Shown: positions 36,050 to 44,571 of the stretch, piece after piece
Layout of the letters: every line of letters starts with the position of its first letter
Position numbering within the stretch: position 1 is the first letter of the stretch
DNA from: Cellvibrio zantedeschiae
Lineage (GTDB): Bacteria; Pseudomonadota; Gammaproteobacteria; Pseudomonadales; Cellvibrionaceae
NCBI RefSeq assembly: GCF_014652535.1
Contig: NZ_BMYZ01000002.1
Span: 248,001 to 312,000, forward strand
Reading direction: 5' to 3'
Length of the DNA stretch: 64,000 nucleotides
The notes under the pieces: generated by a model
Told to the model about the DNA's origin: nothing
Database searches by the model: none
Seen by the model: the letters and a program-made list of their open reading frames with translations, nothing else
Made by a program: the position numbers and the translations under genes

Positions 36050-37813
36050 ATGTCCGAATCTACCGCTTTGCCTATTCCTAAACGCTTAAGCCCTCTGTTG
36101 GGTTTGCTTCCGTTTGTAAAGCCTTATTGGCTGCGCTGGATATGGACATTTATCGCTTTGGCCGTTGCCGCTGGTACCACACTCACTTTACCGGTAGCGT
36201 TTCGCTATTTAATTGATTCGGGTTTTTCATCCGGGCATAGCGAACATTTGAATCGCTATTTTATTTTGCTATTTGGTTTGTCGATAATCTTAGCGGTGGC
36301 AACAGCCTTGCGATTTTATTTTGTATCCTGGTTGGGCGAACGCGTAACCGCCGATATTCGCAGCGCGATTTATTCTCATATTTTACGCATGAGTCCGCAA
36401 TTTTTTGAAATCACCAAAACCGGCGAAGTGCTTTCGCGTTTAACAACAGATACCACTTTAATTCAAACCGTAGTGGGCACCAGCCTGTCTATGGGTTTGC
36501 GCAACTTGTTTATGTTGATCGGCGGCATTGCCATGCTGATAGTTACCAGTCCAAAGTTGGCCGGATACATTTTAGTAACCCTGGTTTTTGTAATTGCTCC
36601 AATTTTATTGTTCGGCAGAAAAGTACGCAGGCTGTCGAAGGACAGCCAGGATCGTGTCGCAGACTCCAGCGCAGTTGCAGGCGAAGTATTAAATGCAATG
36701 CCGACGGTGCAATCCTACACTCAGGAAGATCGCGAAAGCGTGCGCTTTGATTTATCGGTTGAAAATGCATTTCAAACAGCACTCTCGCGTATTCGCGCGC
36801 GCTCAATGCTAACTGTTGTGGTAATTGTATTAATTTTCGGTGCTATTTCATTTGTATTATGGCTTGGCGCCCAAGCGGTTTTGTCAAACCAAATGACAGG
36901 TGGGCAACTATCACAATTTATTATTTACGCTGTTGTGACTGCAGGTGCAATTGGCGCGATTACCGAAGTGTGGGGCGATTTACAGCGCGCAGCGGGCGCG
37001 ACTGAACGCTTAATGGAATTGTTACATATCCAGTCACCCGTGGTGGAAACCCAGCAACCGAAAAAATTACCGGCATATGGCGAAGGTATCGAGTTTGAAA
37101 ACGTAAATTTTTCCTATCCATCTCGCCCGGACACGCTTTCGTTAAAAAACTTCTCGTTAAAAATTCGCCACGGCGAACATGTTGCACTGGTAGGGCCATC
37201 GGGCGCTGGTAAAACAACCTTGTTCCAATTGTTATTCCGTTTTTATGATCCACAATCTGGTGTGGTGCGTTTCAACGGCGTTGATCTACGCGATTTAACT
37301 TTCAAAGATGCGCGCGAACCTTTCAGCGTGGTTCTACAGGAAACCGTCATTTTTGCAGGCAGCGTGCTAGACAATATTCGCTACGGCAATACCAATGCAA
37401 CTTTGGAAGAAGTAAAGCAAGCAGCGAAAATGGCAGCAGCAAGCGAATTTATTGAAGCCTTACCGCAAGGCTACGATACCTTTCTTGGTGAGCGCGGTGT
37501 GCGTTTATCCGGCGGCCAGCGCCAACGTATTTCGATTGCACGTGCAATTTTAAGTAACCCACCAATTTTATTATTGGATGAAGCTACTAGCGCACTTGAT
37601 GCGGAAAGTGAACGCCAAGTTCAACAGGCGTTGGATAACGCAGCGCACAATCGCACAACCTTAGTGATTGCTCATCGTTTGGCTACAGTGCAAGCCGCAG
37701 ATAGAATTGTGGTAATGGAGGCAGGGGAAATAGTAGCAGAGGGCACTCATGCGCAATTGTTGGTTGAGAGCCCCTTGTATGCGCGATTGGCTAAGTTGCA
37801 GTTTACGGATTAA
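36050..37813 (+). CDS. ABC exporter, fused permease and ATPase (MsbA/multidrug type)
   Basis: 587 residues. An N-terminal domain with six membrane segments (about 25-310) is fused to an ATPase (about 340-580) with Walker A GPSGAGKTTL, signature LSGGQRQRISIARA, Walker B ILLLDEATSALD and the H-loop IAHRLATV. It should work as a homodimeric exporter; the substrate is unknown, with lipids or hydrophobic drugs as usual candidates. The ATG at 36050 has GGAA before it; the TTG at 36038 is not favoured. Confidence 0.95.
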   Translation: MSESTALPIPKRLSPLLGLLPFVKPYWLRWIWTFIALAVAAGTTLTLPVAFRYLIDSGFSSGHSEHLNRYFILLFGLSIILAVATALRFYFVSWLGERVTADIRSAIYSHILRMSPQFFEITKTGEVLSRLTTDTTLIQTVVGTSLSMGLRNLFMLIGGIAMLIVTSPKLAGYILVTLVFVIAPILLFGRKVRRLSKDSQDRVADSSAVAGEVLNAMPTVQSYTQEDRESVRFDLSVENAFQTALSRIRARSMLTVVVIVLIFGAISFVLWLGAQAVLSNQMTGGQLSQFIIYAVVTAGAIGAITEVWGDLQRAAGATERLMELLHIQSPVVETQQPKKLPAYGEGIEFENVNFSYPSRPDTLSLKNFSLKIRHGEHVALVGPSGAGKTTLFQLLFRFYDPQSGVVRFNGVDLRDLTFKDAREPFSVVLQETVIFAGSVLDNIRYGNTNATLEEVKQAAKMAAASEFIEALPQGYDTFLGERGVRLSGGQRQRISIARAILSNPPILLLDEATSALDAESERQVQQALDNAAHNRTTLVIAHRLATVQAADRIVVMEAGEIVAEGTHAQLLVESPLYARLAKLQFTD

Positions 37814-37852
37814 TAGTCATTTGATGTGTATTTATAAAGTGAGGAAATTTAC

Positions 37853-38281
37853 ATGGCCTTAAATAAAAATGAAATAGCGCAACTGTTGGAGTTATATAAA
37901 GCGGCAGTTTTTGAAAAAGATGCCGTAAAATTTCTATCGTTATATGATACATCCTCCAGGGTTTTTGATACCTGGGGTGTTTGGGTATTTGAAGATCTGG
38001 AATCGCGTCGCCCTGTTATTGAGAACTGGTTTGGTTCTTTAGGTGACGAGCGCGTCACTGTAAATTTTGACGATGTTCAAATCACCGGGACGGAAGAAAT
38101 TGCCGTACTTACCGCAGTGGGAACCTATGCGGCTATATCACTTGATAATAAAGAGTTGCGGTCAATGCAGAATCGCTTCACCTGGGCGCTAAAGCGATAT
38201 GCGGCTCAATGGAAAATAGTTCATGAACATACTTCAGTTCCTATCGCCAATGATTTGACTGCCAAGTTGCAGAGAGATTAA
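37853..38281 (+). CDS. SnoaL/DUF4440-like protein
   Basis: 142 residues without a signal peptide, one NTF2-like fold (LYKAAVFEKDAVKFLSLYD at the start, RFTWALKRYAAQWKIVHEHTS at the end). GAGGAAA lies before the ATG. The last strand motif WKIVHEHTS is typical of the ketosteroid-isomerase-like group. It follows the ABC exporter by 39 bases and may belong to the same transcript. Function unknown. Confidence 0.85.
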   Translation: MALNKNEIAQLLELYKAAVFEKDAVKFLSLYDTSSRVFDTWGVWVFEDLESRRPVIENWFGSLGDERVTVNFDDVQITGTEEIAVLTAVGTYAAISLDNKELRSMQNRFTWALKRYAAQWKIVHEHTSVPIANDLTAKLQRD

Positions 38282-38339
38282 TGCGCAGTTGTGACTTACT
38301 GTATTCATCGCGGGTTTAAAAATAATAAAGAGGCAAAAA

Positions 38340-38951
38340 ATGGAAAAGCTTGATTTCAAAAAGCATTATAAAAATTTGTATCAAACCAGCTCGAAAGAAG
38401 TTGTCAGCGTAGAAGTACCGCCACTCAATTATTTTATGATAGATGGCGAGGGTGACCCTAATACCTCGCCTGCCTATGCTGCTGCGGTTGAGGCCTTGTT
38501 TACTTTATCCTACACGCTGAAATTTATGGTCAAAAAAGGCGAGCTGGCAATTGATTATGGTGTTATGCCGTTAGAAGGTTTGTGGTGGGCTGATGATATG
38601 GCTTCATTCAGCGTTGACAATAAAGCCGACTGGAAATGGACTATGATGATTATGCAACCGGATTCTATTACACCTGATCTGGTTGAAAAAGCTGTTGCTG
38701 AAGTTGCTCGTAAAAAGAAGTTGGCTGCCTTGTCTAGTGTGCGTTTTGAAACTTATAACGAAGGCTTGTGTGCACAGCTACTGCATATTGGCCCATTCTC
38801 TGAAGAAGGGCCATCTGTTGCCAAGGTGCATGATTATATTGAAAGCCGGGGAGCCTTATCTGGCATTCATCACGAAATTTATTTGAGCGATATTCGAAAG
38901 GCTGCGCCTGAAAAATGGAAAACCATTATTCGGCAACCAATGACAGTTTGA
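38340..38951 (+). CDS. GyrI-like small-molecule-binding domain protein
   Basis: 203 residues. It matches stand-alone GyrI-like proteins: VPPLNYFMIDGEGDPNTSP near the start, MPLEGLWWADD in the middle and the C-terminal HHEIYLSDIRKAAPEKWKTI. These bind drug-like molecules and some hydrolyse toxic electrophiles. AGAGGC stands before the ATG. It is 58 bases after the SnoaL-like gene on the same strand. Confidence 0.88.
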   Translation: MEKLDFKKHYKNLYQTSSKEVVSVEVPPLNYFMIDGEGDPNTSPAYAAAVEALFTLSYTLKFMVKKGELAIDYGVMPLEGLWWADDMASFSVDNKADWKWTMMIMQPDSITPDLVEKAVAEVARKKKLAALSSVRFETYNEGLCAQLLHIGPFSEEGPSVAKVHDYIESRGALSGIHHEIYLSDIRKAAPEKWKTIIRQPMTV

Positions 38952-38993
38952 ACTTATTGCGAGTGGTTCCGATAACGAATGCGGAGGCAGGGC

Positions 38994-39518
38994 TTGAATT
39001 TCATTATTAATATATTTGATAAAATTGTATTCGGCGCGCTTTTGTTATTGTTTTTCCAAGTGCCGATTTTAGCGGATCACTACTTACAATATGTTAGTGG
39101 CTATTTCGCTGCTATCGAGAGTCAGGTTGAAGGATTCAAAGAAAACGCCGCCAAACATCATTATACAGATGCCTATGCAATGATTAATGATTTGCGGACT
39201 AATTCGAATTCAGTCGTGCGCACAGATGCGGAACAGAAAGTGCAAACCATGCACGAATATGAAGAGCTTAAGAAAACCATTACAACTTTGCAGAACGGAA
39301 ATATTTATCAACGCGCCTGGTTTATGTTTAACCCGGCACGTTGGGATACCTTGAAAAAAGTCGGCGAAAATTTTAAACCCGGTATTCCGCTCAGTTTGAA
39401 CGATATAGGCTTTAGTATTTTGACCGCGTTGATCTTAAGTGTTTTATTAATGTGGCCATTCAGGTTGCTGTTAACCAATCCAAGGCGCACCAAACATTAT
39501 GCAAACAGTTTGCGATGA
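38994..39518 (+). CDS. DUF2937-type membrane protein
   Basis: 174 residues. A membrane segment at the N-terminus (IVFGALLLLFFQVPILADHYLQYV in part) and one at the C-terminus bracket a helical region of about 95 residues, the layout of DUF2937. The TTG at 38994 is chosen because GGAGG stands six bases before it; an ATG at 38979 would place that sequence inside the gene. It meets the next gene tail to tail with no bases between. Function unknown. Confidence 0.8.
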   Translation: MNFIINIFDKIVFGALLLLFFQVPILADHYLQYVSGYFAAIESQVEGFKENAAKHHYTDAYAMINDLRTNSNSVVRTDAEQKVQTMHEYEELKKTITTLQNGNIYQRAWFMFNPARWDTLKKVGENFKPGIPLSLNDIGFSILTALILSVLLMWPFRLLLTNPRRTKHYANSLR

Positions 39519-39899
39519 TTATTTAAATAATTTTACGCGCGCAATCAAAGCAGAAATCGCAACTAGCCCTAAAGCGATCAATGCACCAAGGAATTCGCGG
39601 CACTCTTCAATATAAGGCTTCTGTGGATTCATTCCCTGCATCAAGGGTTCTTCTGTCATATGCAAATAATACTGGTAGGCACCGGGTGCGCTGTTAATAA
39701 TTTCCAACATACAAATTGCTACTGAAAACCAGAACAGTGGTTTATAAAATTTGTTGGCCACCAATAGCAAGGGCACCAGTGCGCAAATAACGTAAAAGCT
39801 CACCCATATCAGTGGATCGGGATCATTAAATTGCAAACCAGCAAAGCCCAATAAAGTGATACCGAAAATTACATAAATTGCTTTGCGAAGATAATCCAT
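39519..39899 (-). CDS. TMEM220-family membrane protein
   Basis: 126 residues with three to four membrane segments. GLQFNDPDPLIWVSFYVICALVPLL (in parts) and ECREFLGALIALG are characteristic of the TMEM220 family. Function unknown. No ribosome site is evident before the ATG at 39899. Confidence 0.85.
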   Translation of the reverse strand: MDYLRKAIYVIFGITLLGFAGLQFNDPDPLIWVSFYVICALVPLLLVANKFYKPLFWFSVAICMLEIINSAPGAYQYYLHMTEEPLMQGMNPQKPYIEECREFLGALIALGLVAISALIARVKLFK

Positions 39900-39933
39900 G
39901 GGGAAAGCCTTTGTGATTGCGCTTGTTTGCGCA

Positions 39934-39970
39934 AGGTTAAAATAGCAATGATCGTGCGCTATTTTAACCT
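39934..39970. promoter_or_regulatory. 13-bp perfect inverted repeat between flgT and the TMEM220 gene
   Basis: AGGTTAAAATAGC (39934-39946) and GCTATTTTAACCT (39958-39970) with 11 bases between. It has no U-run on either strand, so it may be an operator for the TMEM220 gene or a weak terminator for flgT. Confidence 0.5.
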
Positions 39971-40024
39971 GTTGCGGGCTTTCTACTAGCGGGCAAAAAA
40001 TAAATATGCGTAAAGACGCAAGGT

Positions 40025-41167
40025 CTAAGGTGATACGGCTAAAAACTGTCCGGTTAAATAACTGGTCCCACTGATTACGCCAATGCTGTGCGAGGGATAA
40101 ACTTCGCGCAATTCAATTGCCGCATTGCGGTTTACCAAGCGAACCTCATGTTTGTCATAATCTGTCTCGGAGCCTTGCACTACCATTTGGTAGAGTGCGA
40201 GTGTATCGCCCGAGCGCAAACCGTTATTGGCGCCGCCCTGCAATAAAATTTGGGTTTGGCCGGGACGTGAATCAATTTGCGCAATATAAGGTTGGCATTG
40301 GACAACAGCACCCACTTCTTTGGAGGCCATTTTTACTAGCCCTTTAATTTGTTGGCCGTAGTCGGTTTTCCAAAATAGCGGTGAGCCGAATCCAACGTCT
40401 TTTGTTAAACCCCAAATGCCGTAGGTGTCGTAACGTTTGCTAAAAAGTGTTTGGCCGGTAAAGCCATCGCGCAAATTAACCTGAAAGCTAAACACACGTT
40501 CGCGTTTGTCAAAACGATTTTTCATTTCAATAAAATCAAATAATCCGTTTAAAAAGCGCGTGTATAAACCGGGGTTGTAAGTGGCTTCGGGATGCGTCAT
40601 CGCCATATCAATTATTTCGCCGGTTAACACCAGCTGTGTGTGTTGATTGCGCGCGAGCTTCTGAATTTGTTGTGCGAGCAAAGTGTCATCACTCAGTGCA
40701 GGCGAAGGAAGGCTCGCATTTAATTGTACGGGTGCGATTGCACGCTTTTTGGCAACCAGCTGCTCACCCAGCATTTGCGGTAGTTGGTGTTCCGCATCGT
40801 TCAGCGCGCCAGCGTTGGAACTACTTGGATTAATACGTGGGAAAGCAGTCAACAGCAGAGATTTTTGCAGTAAATTGTTCTCGTTGCTGCGGCACTGGTT
40901 GTTGCCCCGTTGATAAGACTCCGCTTTGGATTCGACCACGGTTGCAGTCGGCTTGGGTGCAGGCGTTACCTCTTCTACCGGTGCAGTAGTGCTCGCTTTG
41001 GGAATACTTTGGTTGTCAAAAGGAAGGCTTGTGTTCGCCGGTTCGCCCGCACTCGCTGTAGCTTTGGGTTGCACGGGTTTAAAGTCACCCATTGCCCAGC
41101 CGTCAGCAGCAAAACTCGTTGTCGCTAGAATAATCATTAAACGCAGTAGCCGAGATCGAATAGGCAT
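40025..41167 (-). CDS. flgT: Flagellar assembly protein T (FlgT-like)
   Basis: 380 residues with a signal peptide (LRLMIILATTSFAADGWA). A proline/threonine-rich linker (about 30-90) replaces the usual N-terminal domain. The middle domain (about 95-280; AFPRINPSSSNAGALNDAEHQLP, LVLTGEIIDMAMTHP, FSFQVNLRDGFTGQTLFS) and the C-terminal domain (about 290-380) fit FlgT, which builds the H-ring around the flagellar basal body in Vibrio. GGGAG lies seven bases before the ATG at 41167. No other flagellar gene is in the window, so it is isolated from the main cluster. Confidence 0.78.
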   Translation of the reverse strand: MPIRSRLLRLMIILATTSFAADGWAMGDFKPVQPKATASAGEPANTSLPFDNQSIPKASTTAPVEEVTPAPKPTATVVESKAESYQRGNNQCRSNENNLLQKSLLLTAFPRINPSSSNAGALNDAEHQLPQMLGEQLVAKKRAIAPVQLNASLPSPALSDDTLLAQQIQKLARNQHTQLVLTGEIIDMAMTHPEATYNPGLYTRFLNGLFDFIEMKNRFDKRERVFSFQVNLRDGFTGQTLFSKRYDTYGIWGLTKDVGFGSPLFWKTDYGQQIKGLVKMASKEVGAVVQCQPYIAQIDSRPGQTQILLQGGANNGLRSGDTLALYQMVVQGSETDYDKHEVRLVNRNAAIELREVYPSHSIGVISGTSYLTGQFLAVSP

Positions 41168-41245
41168 GACAAACTCCCGCCACAAGAATTATAAGTACCT
41201 TCGAAATTCATAACCGAAACGGTTGTCGTAAGGATTCTGAAAAGG

Positions 41246-41272
41246 TTATCGGCCAAGGTTTCGGCTTCTTAA
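41246..41272 (-). promoter_or_regulatory. Candidate sigma-28 (FliA) promoter of flgT
   Basis: On the minus strand GCCGATAA (41246-41253) equals the flagellar -10 consensus in all eight bases. Eleven bases upstream is TTAAGAAG (41265-41272), four of eight against TAAAGTTT. The spacing is correct and the leader would be about 70 bases. Confidence 0.55.
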
Positions 41273-41308
41273 CCCTAAATGTGAACTGCTTTCTGACCAG
41301 GAGAAAAT

Positions 41309-41764
41309 ATGTTGTCGGCTAAGGTTTTAGGTGCTGTTTTGGTGGTGGTTTGTGGATGTTTGGTGGCCTGTGGAACGCCCGGCCGCAGCTATACCGATAC
41401 CAAACTGGTGGAAACCCTGGAAATCGAGATTATGCCGAACACAAGCAAGATGTTCGTCTATCGCCTGCGCCTGCCAGAAGACCGAATTGCGAATGGAGTA
41501 AAAGTCGAACGTGGCGGTTTTCAGCGTGGTGATGTTGATCGTGGTGGCGTACCTATCAGCAGCTCCACGCCCAAACGCTTGCTGGAAAACACCGGTTACG
41601 TCGTAGAACGCTTGGGCTACTGTCGCGAAGGTTTTTTGGAAATAGATTCCAGCGTTGCACCTTACAACCTGTGGATGAAAGGCGAGTGCAAAGAAGGCGC
41701 GACTGAAGAAGATAAGAAGAAATTTGGTACGAAGCAAACCTTAGCCGTAACACTCTCCAAGTAG
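41309..41764 (+). CDS. Lipoprotein of unknown function
   Basis: 151 residues. The signal ends in the lipobox LVAC, so the mature protein is lipid-anchored. The rest is beta-rich with two further cysteines (LGYCREG, KGECKEG) that may pair. AGGAG lies before the ATG at a good distance. It has a strong terminator behind it and a divergent gene (flgT) before it. No family recognised. Confidence 0.85.
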   Translation: MLSAKVLGAVLVVVCGCLVACGTPGRSYTDTKLVETLEIEIMPNTSKMFVYRLRLPEDRIANGVKVERGGFQRGDVDRGGVPISSSTPKRLLENTGYVVERLGYCREGFLEIDSSVAPYNLWMKGECKEGATEEDKKKFGTKQTLAVTLSK

Positions 41765-41825
41765 GGCAATTAGGCCTTAGAGATTTGCGGGATAAAAGCT
41801 TTTTCGGGGGAGCGGGCTGTATAGC

Positions 41826-41855
41826 AAAAAAACCTGCTCGCAGGCAGGTTTTTTT
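41826..41855. terminator. Bidirectional terminator
   Basis: AAAAAAACCTGC, loop TCGCAG, GCAGGTTTTTTT. It serves the lipoprotein gene and the PEP-CTERM gene. Confidence 0.95.
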
Positions 41856-41873
41856 GTTTCCGGTGTTAGCTTA

Positions 41874-42518
41874 TTAAGCTTTGCGACGACGAGCTGCCAG
41901 AAGACCAGCAAGGCCGAGTCCGAATAGAGCAATTCCCGCTGGCTCTGGAACACTTGTTGTGGGAACGCCAACAGAGGTTGCGCCAAATTTAAAAAGGTGA
42001 GCGGTAGTGTTATCAAAACGATAGCCGCTACCAAACCCAGCTGCAACGATAACGGTTTCGTTGCTGTTTGGGATTGCTGCGCCCCATGTTGTTTGCGCAA
42101 ATGCCGCTTGTACGTCAACCAAGCTGGCATTGTAAGTTCCGTTGGTAACGGTGCCTAGATCATAACCGCTGAGGAAAGGGCGAACTTCACCACTCATAAA
42201 CACTGGAATGCTGGCTATGTTTATGCCGTTAACTTTGCCACTGATATTCTCTTCTCCGCCGCCGCCCATAGCCAATACATAAAAGGTGGTGTCGCCGGGA
42301 GCAAGATCAAATGTTAGAGTTGAAAGCGCCGGAATCTGGTCCATCCAAACTTTGTTGTTTTGGTAAAGCACATTGTTGATGCTTGTTGATGTTCCACCAA
42401 AAATAGCAAAGTCATTGTCAGCAACCATAGAGATGGTGAACGGAACGGCGCTTGCTGCTCCTGCAGTAATAAGCCCAGCAGACAAGGCAATCGCTTGAAT
42501 AAATGTGTTTTTCTTCAT
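41874..42518 (-). CDS. PEP-CTERM sorting-signal protein
   Basis: 214 residues. A signal peptide (IALSAGLITAGAASA) and the C-terminal tripartite signal VPEPAGIALFGLGLAGLLAARRRKA (VPEP, hydrophobic span, basic cluster; here shown for its parts) mark it as a substrate of an exosortase, which is not in this window. The mature domain is small, beta-rich and cysteine-free. AGGGAA lies before the ATG at 42518; the open frame up to 42641 is not coding. Such proteins are linked to exopolysaccharide and floc formation. A sigma-54 promoter lies about 80 bases upstream. Confidence 0.92.
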   Translation of the reverse strand: MKKNTFIQAIALSAGLITAGAASAVPFTISMVADNDFAIFGGTSTSINNVLYQNNKVWMDQIPALSTLTFDLAPGDTTFYVLAMGGGGEENISGKVNGINIASIPVFMSGEVRPFLSGYDLGTVTNGTYNASLVDVQAAFAQTTWGAAIPNSNETVIVAAGFGSGYRFDNTTAHLFKFGATSVGVPTTSVPEPAGIALFGLGLAGLLAARRRKA

Positions 42519-42585
42519 TGGTTTTTCCCTAAGTTGATGATTGAACCAGTAATAACCAACTCTCGCTATGGCGAGACGGCCATCA

Positions 42586-42614
42586 TTTTCTGGGAGCAAG
42601 CAAACCGCATACCA
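42586..42614 (-). promoter_or_regulatory. Sigma-54 promoter of the PEP-CTERM gene
   Basis: On the minus strand TGGTATG-N4-TTGCTT (42598-42614) has GG and GC at exactly the -24/-12 spacing, with pyrimidine-for-pyrimidine changes from TGGCACG. The start point would be near 42588, giving a leader of about 70 bases. The rest of the 333-base gap up to rlmI shows no other feature apart from the unassigned rlmI promoter. Confidence 0.75.
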
Positions 42615-42851
42615 GCGTCCGTATTGCAGGCTTTCCGGCACGTTTGAAATATAGAAACAGGGATGCCTGTTAAATATTTCGACATTTTTACATTCAATTT
42701 GAATTTCGGGCGCTTATGCTGATTAGGTTACGCGCTTCGCCCACCATGAAAGCGTACGTCATCGAGGACAGTGACACGTCCAAATGATTTGGGTGTTCTT
42801 CGTCGATTCTCGATATAATCCGCTCTTTTTCCGCCTTCTTCTGGATTCCCC

Positions 42852-44045
42852 ATGTCTTTACCTACCCTAATTCTTAACGCCCAAGCCGACCGCCGCTTAA
42901 AACTTGGCCACCTCTGGATTTACAGCAACGAGGTGGATGTTGCGCGCTCGCCACTCAAACAATTTGAAATGGGACAGCAGGCCTTGGTGACGACTCACAG
43001 CGGCAAGCCCTTGGGCATTGCACTGATGAATCCAACCAGTTTGATTTGCGGGCGTATTATCAACCGCGATGAAAAACATCCGCTCAATAAGTCGCTCCTT
43101 GTCCACCGTTTCAAGCAATCCTTAGCGTTGCGTGAGCTCACGTTCGATGAGCCTTTCTATCGCCTTGTGTACGGCGATTCTGATTTGCTACCGGGTTTGG
43201 TGGTGGATCGCTTTGGCGATTATCTGGTGGTGCAAATTGCCAGCGCCGGAATGGAACTGGTTAAAAACGAAATTATTGAAGCGCTCGTACAGGTGATTAA
43301 GCCTCTGGGTATTTTGCTCGCCAACGACCACAGCGCGCGTGCATTGGAAAACCTGCCTGAGTACACCGAAGTTGTTTACGGCGAAGTTCCAGAAGTAGTG
43401 GAACTGGTTGAAAACGGAACGCGTTTTCTTGCACCGGTTCACGGCGGACAAAAAACCGGTTGGTTTTACGATCACCGCGTTAACCGCGCGCAATTGCAGC
43501 AATATGTTCAAGGTAAGCGTGTGTTAGATGTGTTTTCTTATATCGGCGGTTGGGGTGTGCAAGCGGCGGTTGCTGGTGCGAGCGAAGTTTATTGCGTCGA
43601 TGTTTCTGAATCTGCATTGGATTTCGTGGAGCAAAACGCGGAGCTTAATGGCGTCGCCGACAAAATCACTTGTTTTGAAGGTAAAGCGATTGAAGTGTTA
43701 AAACATTTAATCGCAGAAGATGAGCGCTTCGACATAGTCGTACTTGACCCGCCTGCTTTTATCAAAAAACGCAAAGACCAAAAAGCGGGCGAAGCAGCTT
43801 ATCGCCACATCAACGAGCTCGGCATGCGCTTGCTGGGGCGCGATGGATTGTTAGTTGCGGGTTCCTGCTCGATGCATTTGGGTAAAGATACTTTGGTGGA
43901 GATTGTGCGCGCTGCGGGCCGTCATCTGGATCGCCATGTGCAAATTATCGGGCAGGGCGGGCAGGGGCCGGATCATCCTGTGCATCCTGCAATTCCTGAA
44001 ACGGATTATTTGAAAGCGGTGTTTGCGCGGGTTTATTTGGCGTAA
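42852..44045 (+). CDS. rlmI: 23S rRNA m5C1962 methyltransferase (RlmI-like)
   Basis: 397 residues. An N-terminal PUA-like domain (about 1-75) is followed by a class I methyltransferase domain. GQKTGWFYDHRVNR, the SAM loop VLDVFSYIGGWG and the catalytic motif VLDPPAF are all present, followed by the second conserved region AGSCSMHL, whose cysteine is expected to be the nucleophile. It methylates C1962 of 23S rRNA in E. coli. Confidence 0.93.
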   Translation: MSLPTLILNAQADRRLKLGHLWIYSNEVDVARSPLKQFEMGQQALVTTHSGKPLGIALMNPTSLICGRIINRDEKHPLNKSLLVHRFKQSLALRELTFDEPFYRLVYGDSDLLPGLVVDRFGDYLVVQIASAGMELVKNEIIEALVQVIKPLGILLANDHSARALENLPEYTEVVYGEVPEVVELVENGTRFLAPVHGGQKTGWFYDHRVNRAQLQQYVQGKRVLDVFSYIGGWGVQAAVAGASEVYCVDVSESALDFVEQNAELNGVADKITCFEGKAIEVLKHLIAEDERFDIVVLDPPAFIKKRKDQKAGEAAYRHINELGMRLLGRDGLLVAGSCSMHLGKDTLVEIVRAAGRHLDRHVQIIGQGGQGPDHPVHPAIPETDYLKAVFARVYLA

Positions 44046-44084
44046 ACATCTGTATATAAATTTTTCGCGAAACAGGAAACAATC

Positions 44085-44516
44085 ATGTTGTCCATCGAAC
44101 GCCGTATTATATTTCGTATCTTTTTCAGCATTTTGGTGTTCGCACTTGTTGGTGTTTTTGCGGCAGTAAACAAACATTTCCAACGTGATACTCAAGCCTT
44201 GGTTGATAACGCCAATCGTGTAGACGCAGAGATCACCAACAAAAATTGCTCGAATGCCGGTTTGGTTTATTATCGCTTTAATCTTGAAGGCAAAGAATTC
44301 CTGGGCGCGAGTAATGCGTGCGTGGCATCTTGCGCAAAGGCTTTAACGGGTGAAAAAGTACAAGTAACTTATGAGGTGAATAATCCCGACAATTCTATTT
44401 GTGGTTCTGCCGGGCAAATTGCTTCGCGTTTTAGCGCAAATTATTATGCGCTTGGTGCGGTAGGGTTTGGTTTGTTGGTTGTGGTGTTTTATTTAACGCG
44501 ACGCAAAATCGATTAA
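44085..44516 (+). CDS. DUF3592-like membrane protein
   Basis: 143 residues. Two membrane segments (about 9-27 and 120-138) flank an extracytoplasmic domain of about 90 residues with four cysteines (KNCSNAG, SNACVASCAK, NSICGSAG), probably two disulfides. AGGAAAC lies before the ATG. The layout resembles DUF3592 proteins. It is 39 bases after rlmI and ends in a terminator. Confidence 0.8.
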   Translation: MLSIERRIIFRIFFSILVFALVGVFAAVNKHFQRDTQALVDNANRVDAEITNKNCSNAGLVYYRFNLEGKEFLGASNACVASCAKALTGEKVQVTYEVNNPDNSICGSAGQIASRFSANYYALGAVGFGLLVVVFYLTRRKID

Positions 44517-44531
44517 GATTTTAATCGATTG

Positions 44532-44562
44532 AAAAAACCGCTCTCATGAGCGGTTTTTATTT
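44532..44562. terminator. Bidirectional terminator
   Basis: AAAAAACCGCTC, loop TCAT, GAGCGGTTTTTATTTT, between convergent genes. Confidence 0.93.
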
Positions 44563-44571
44563 TGGGACAGC

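Noticed and set aside
42519-42660. Riboswitch (cyclic-di-GMP type) before the PEP-CTERM gene
   Set aside because: The conserved GEMM core sequences are not there; the region is better explained by the sigma-54 promoter and a short leader.
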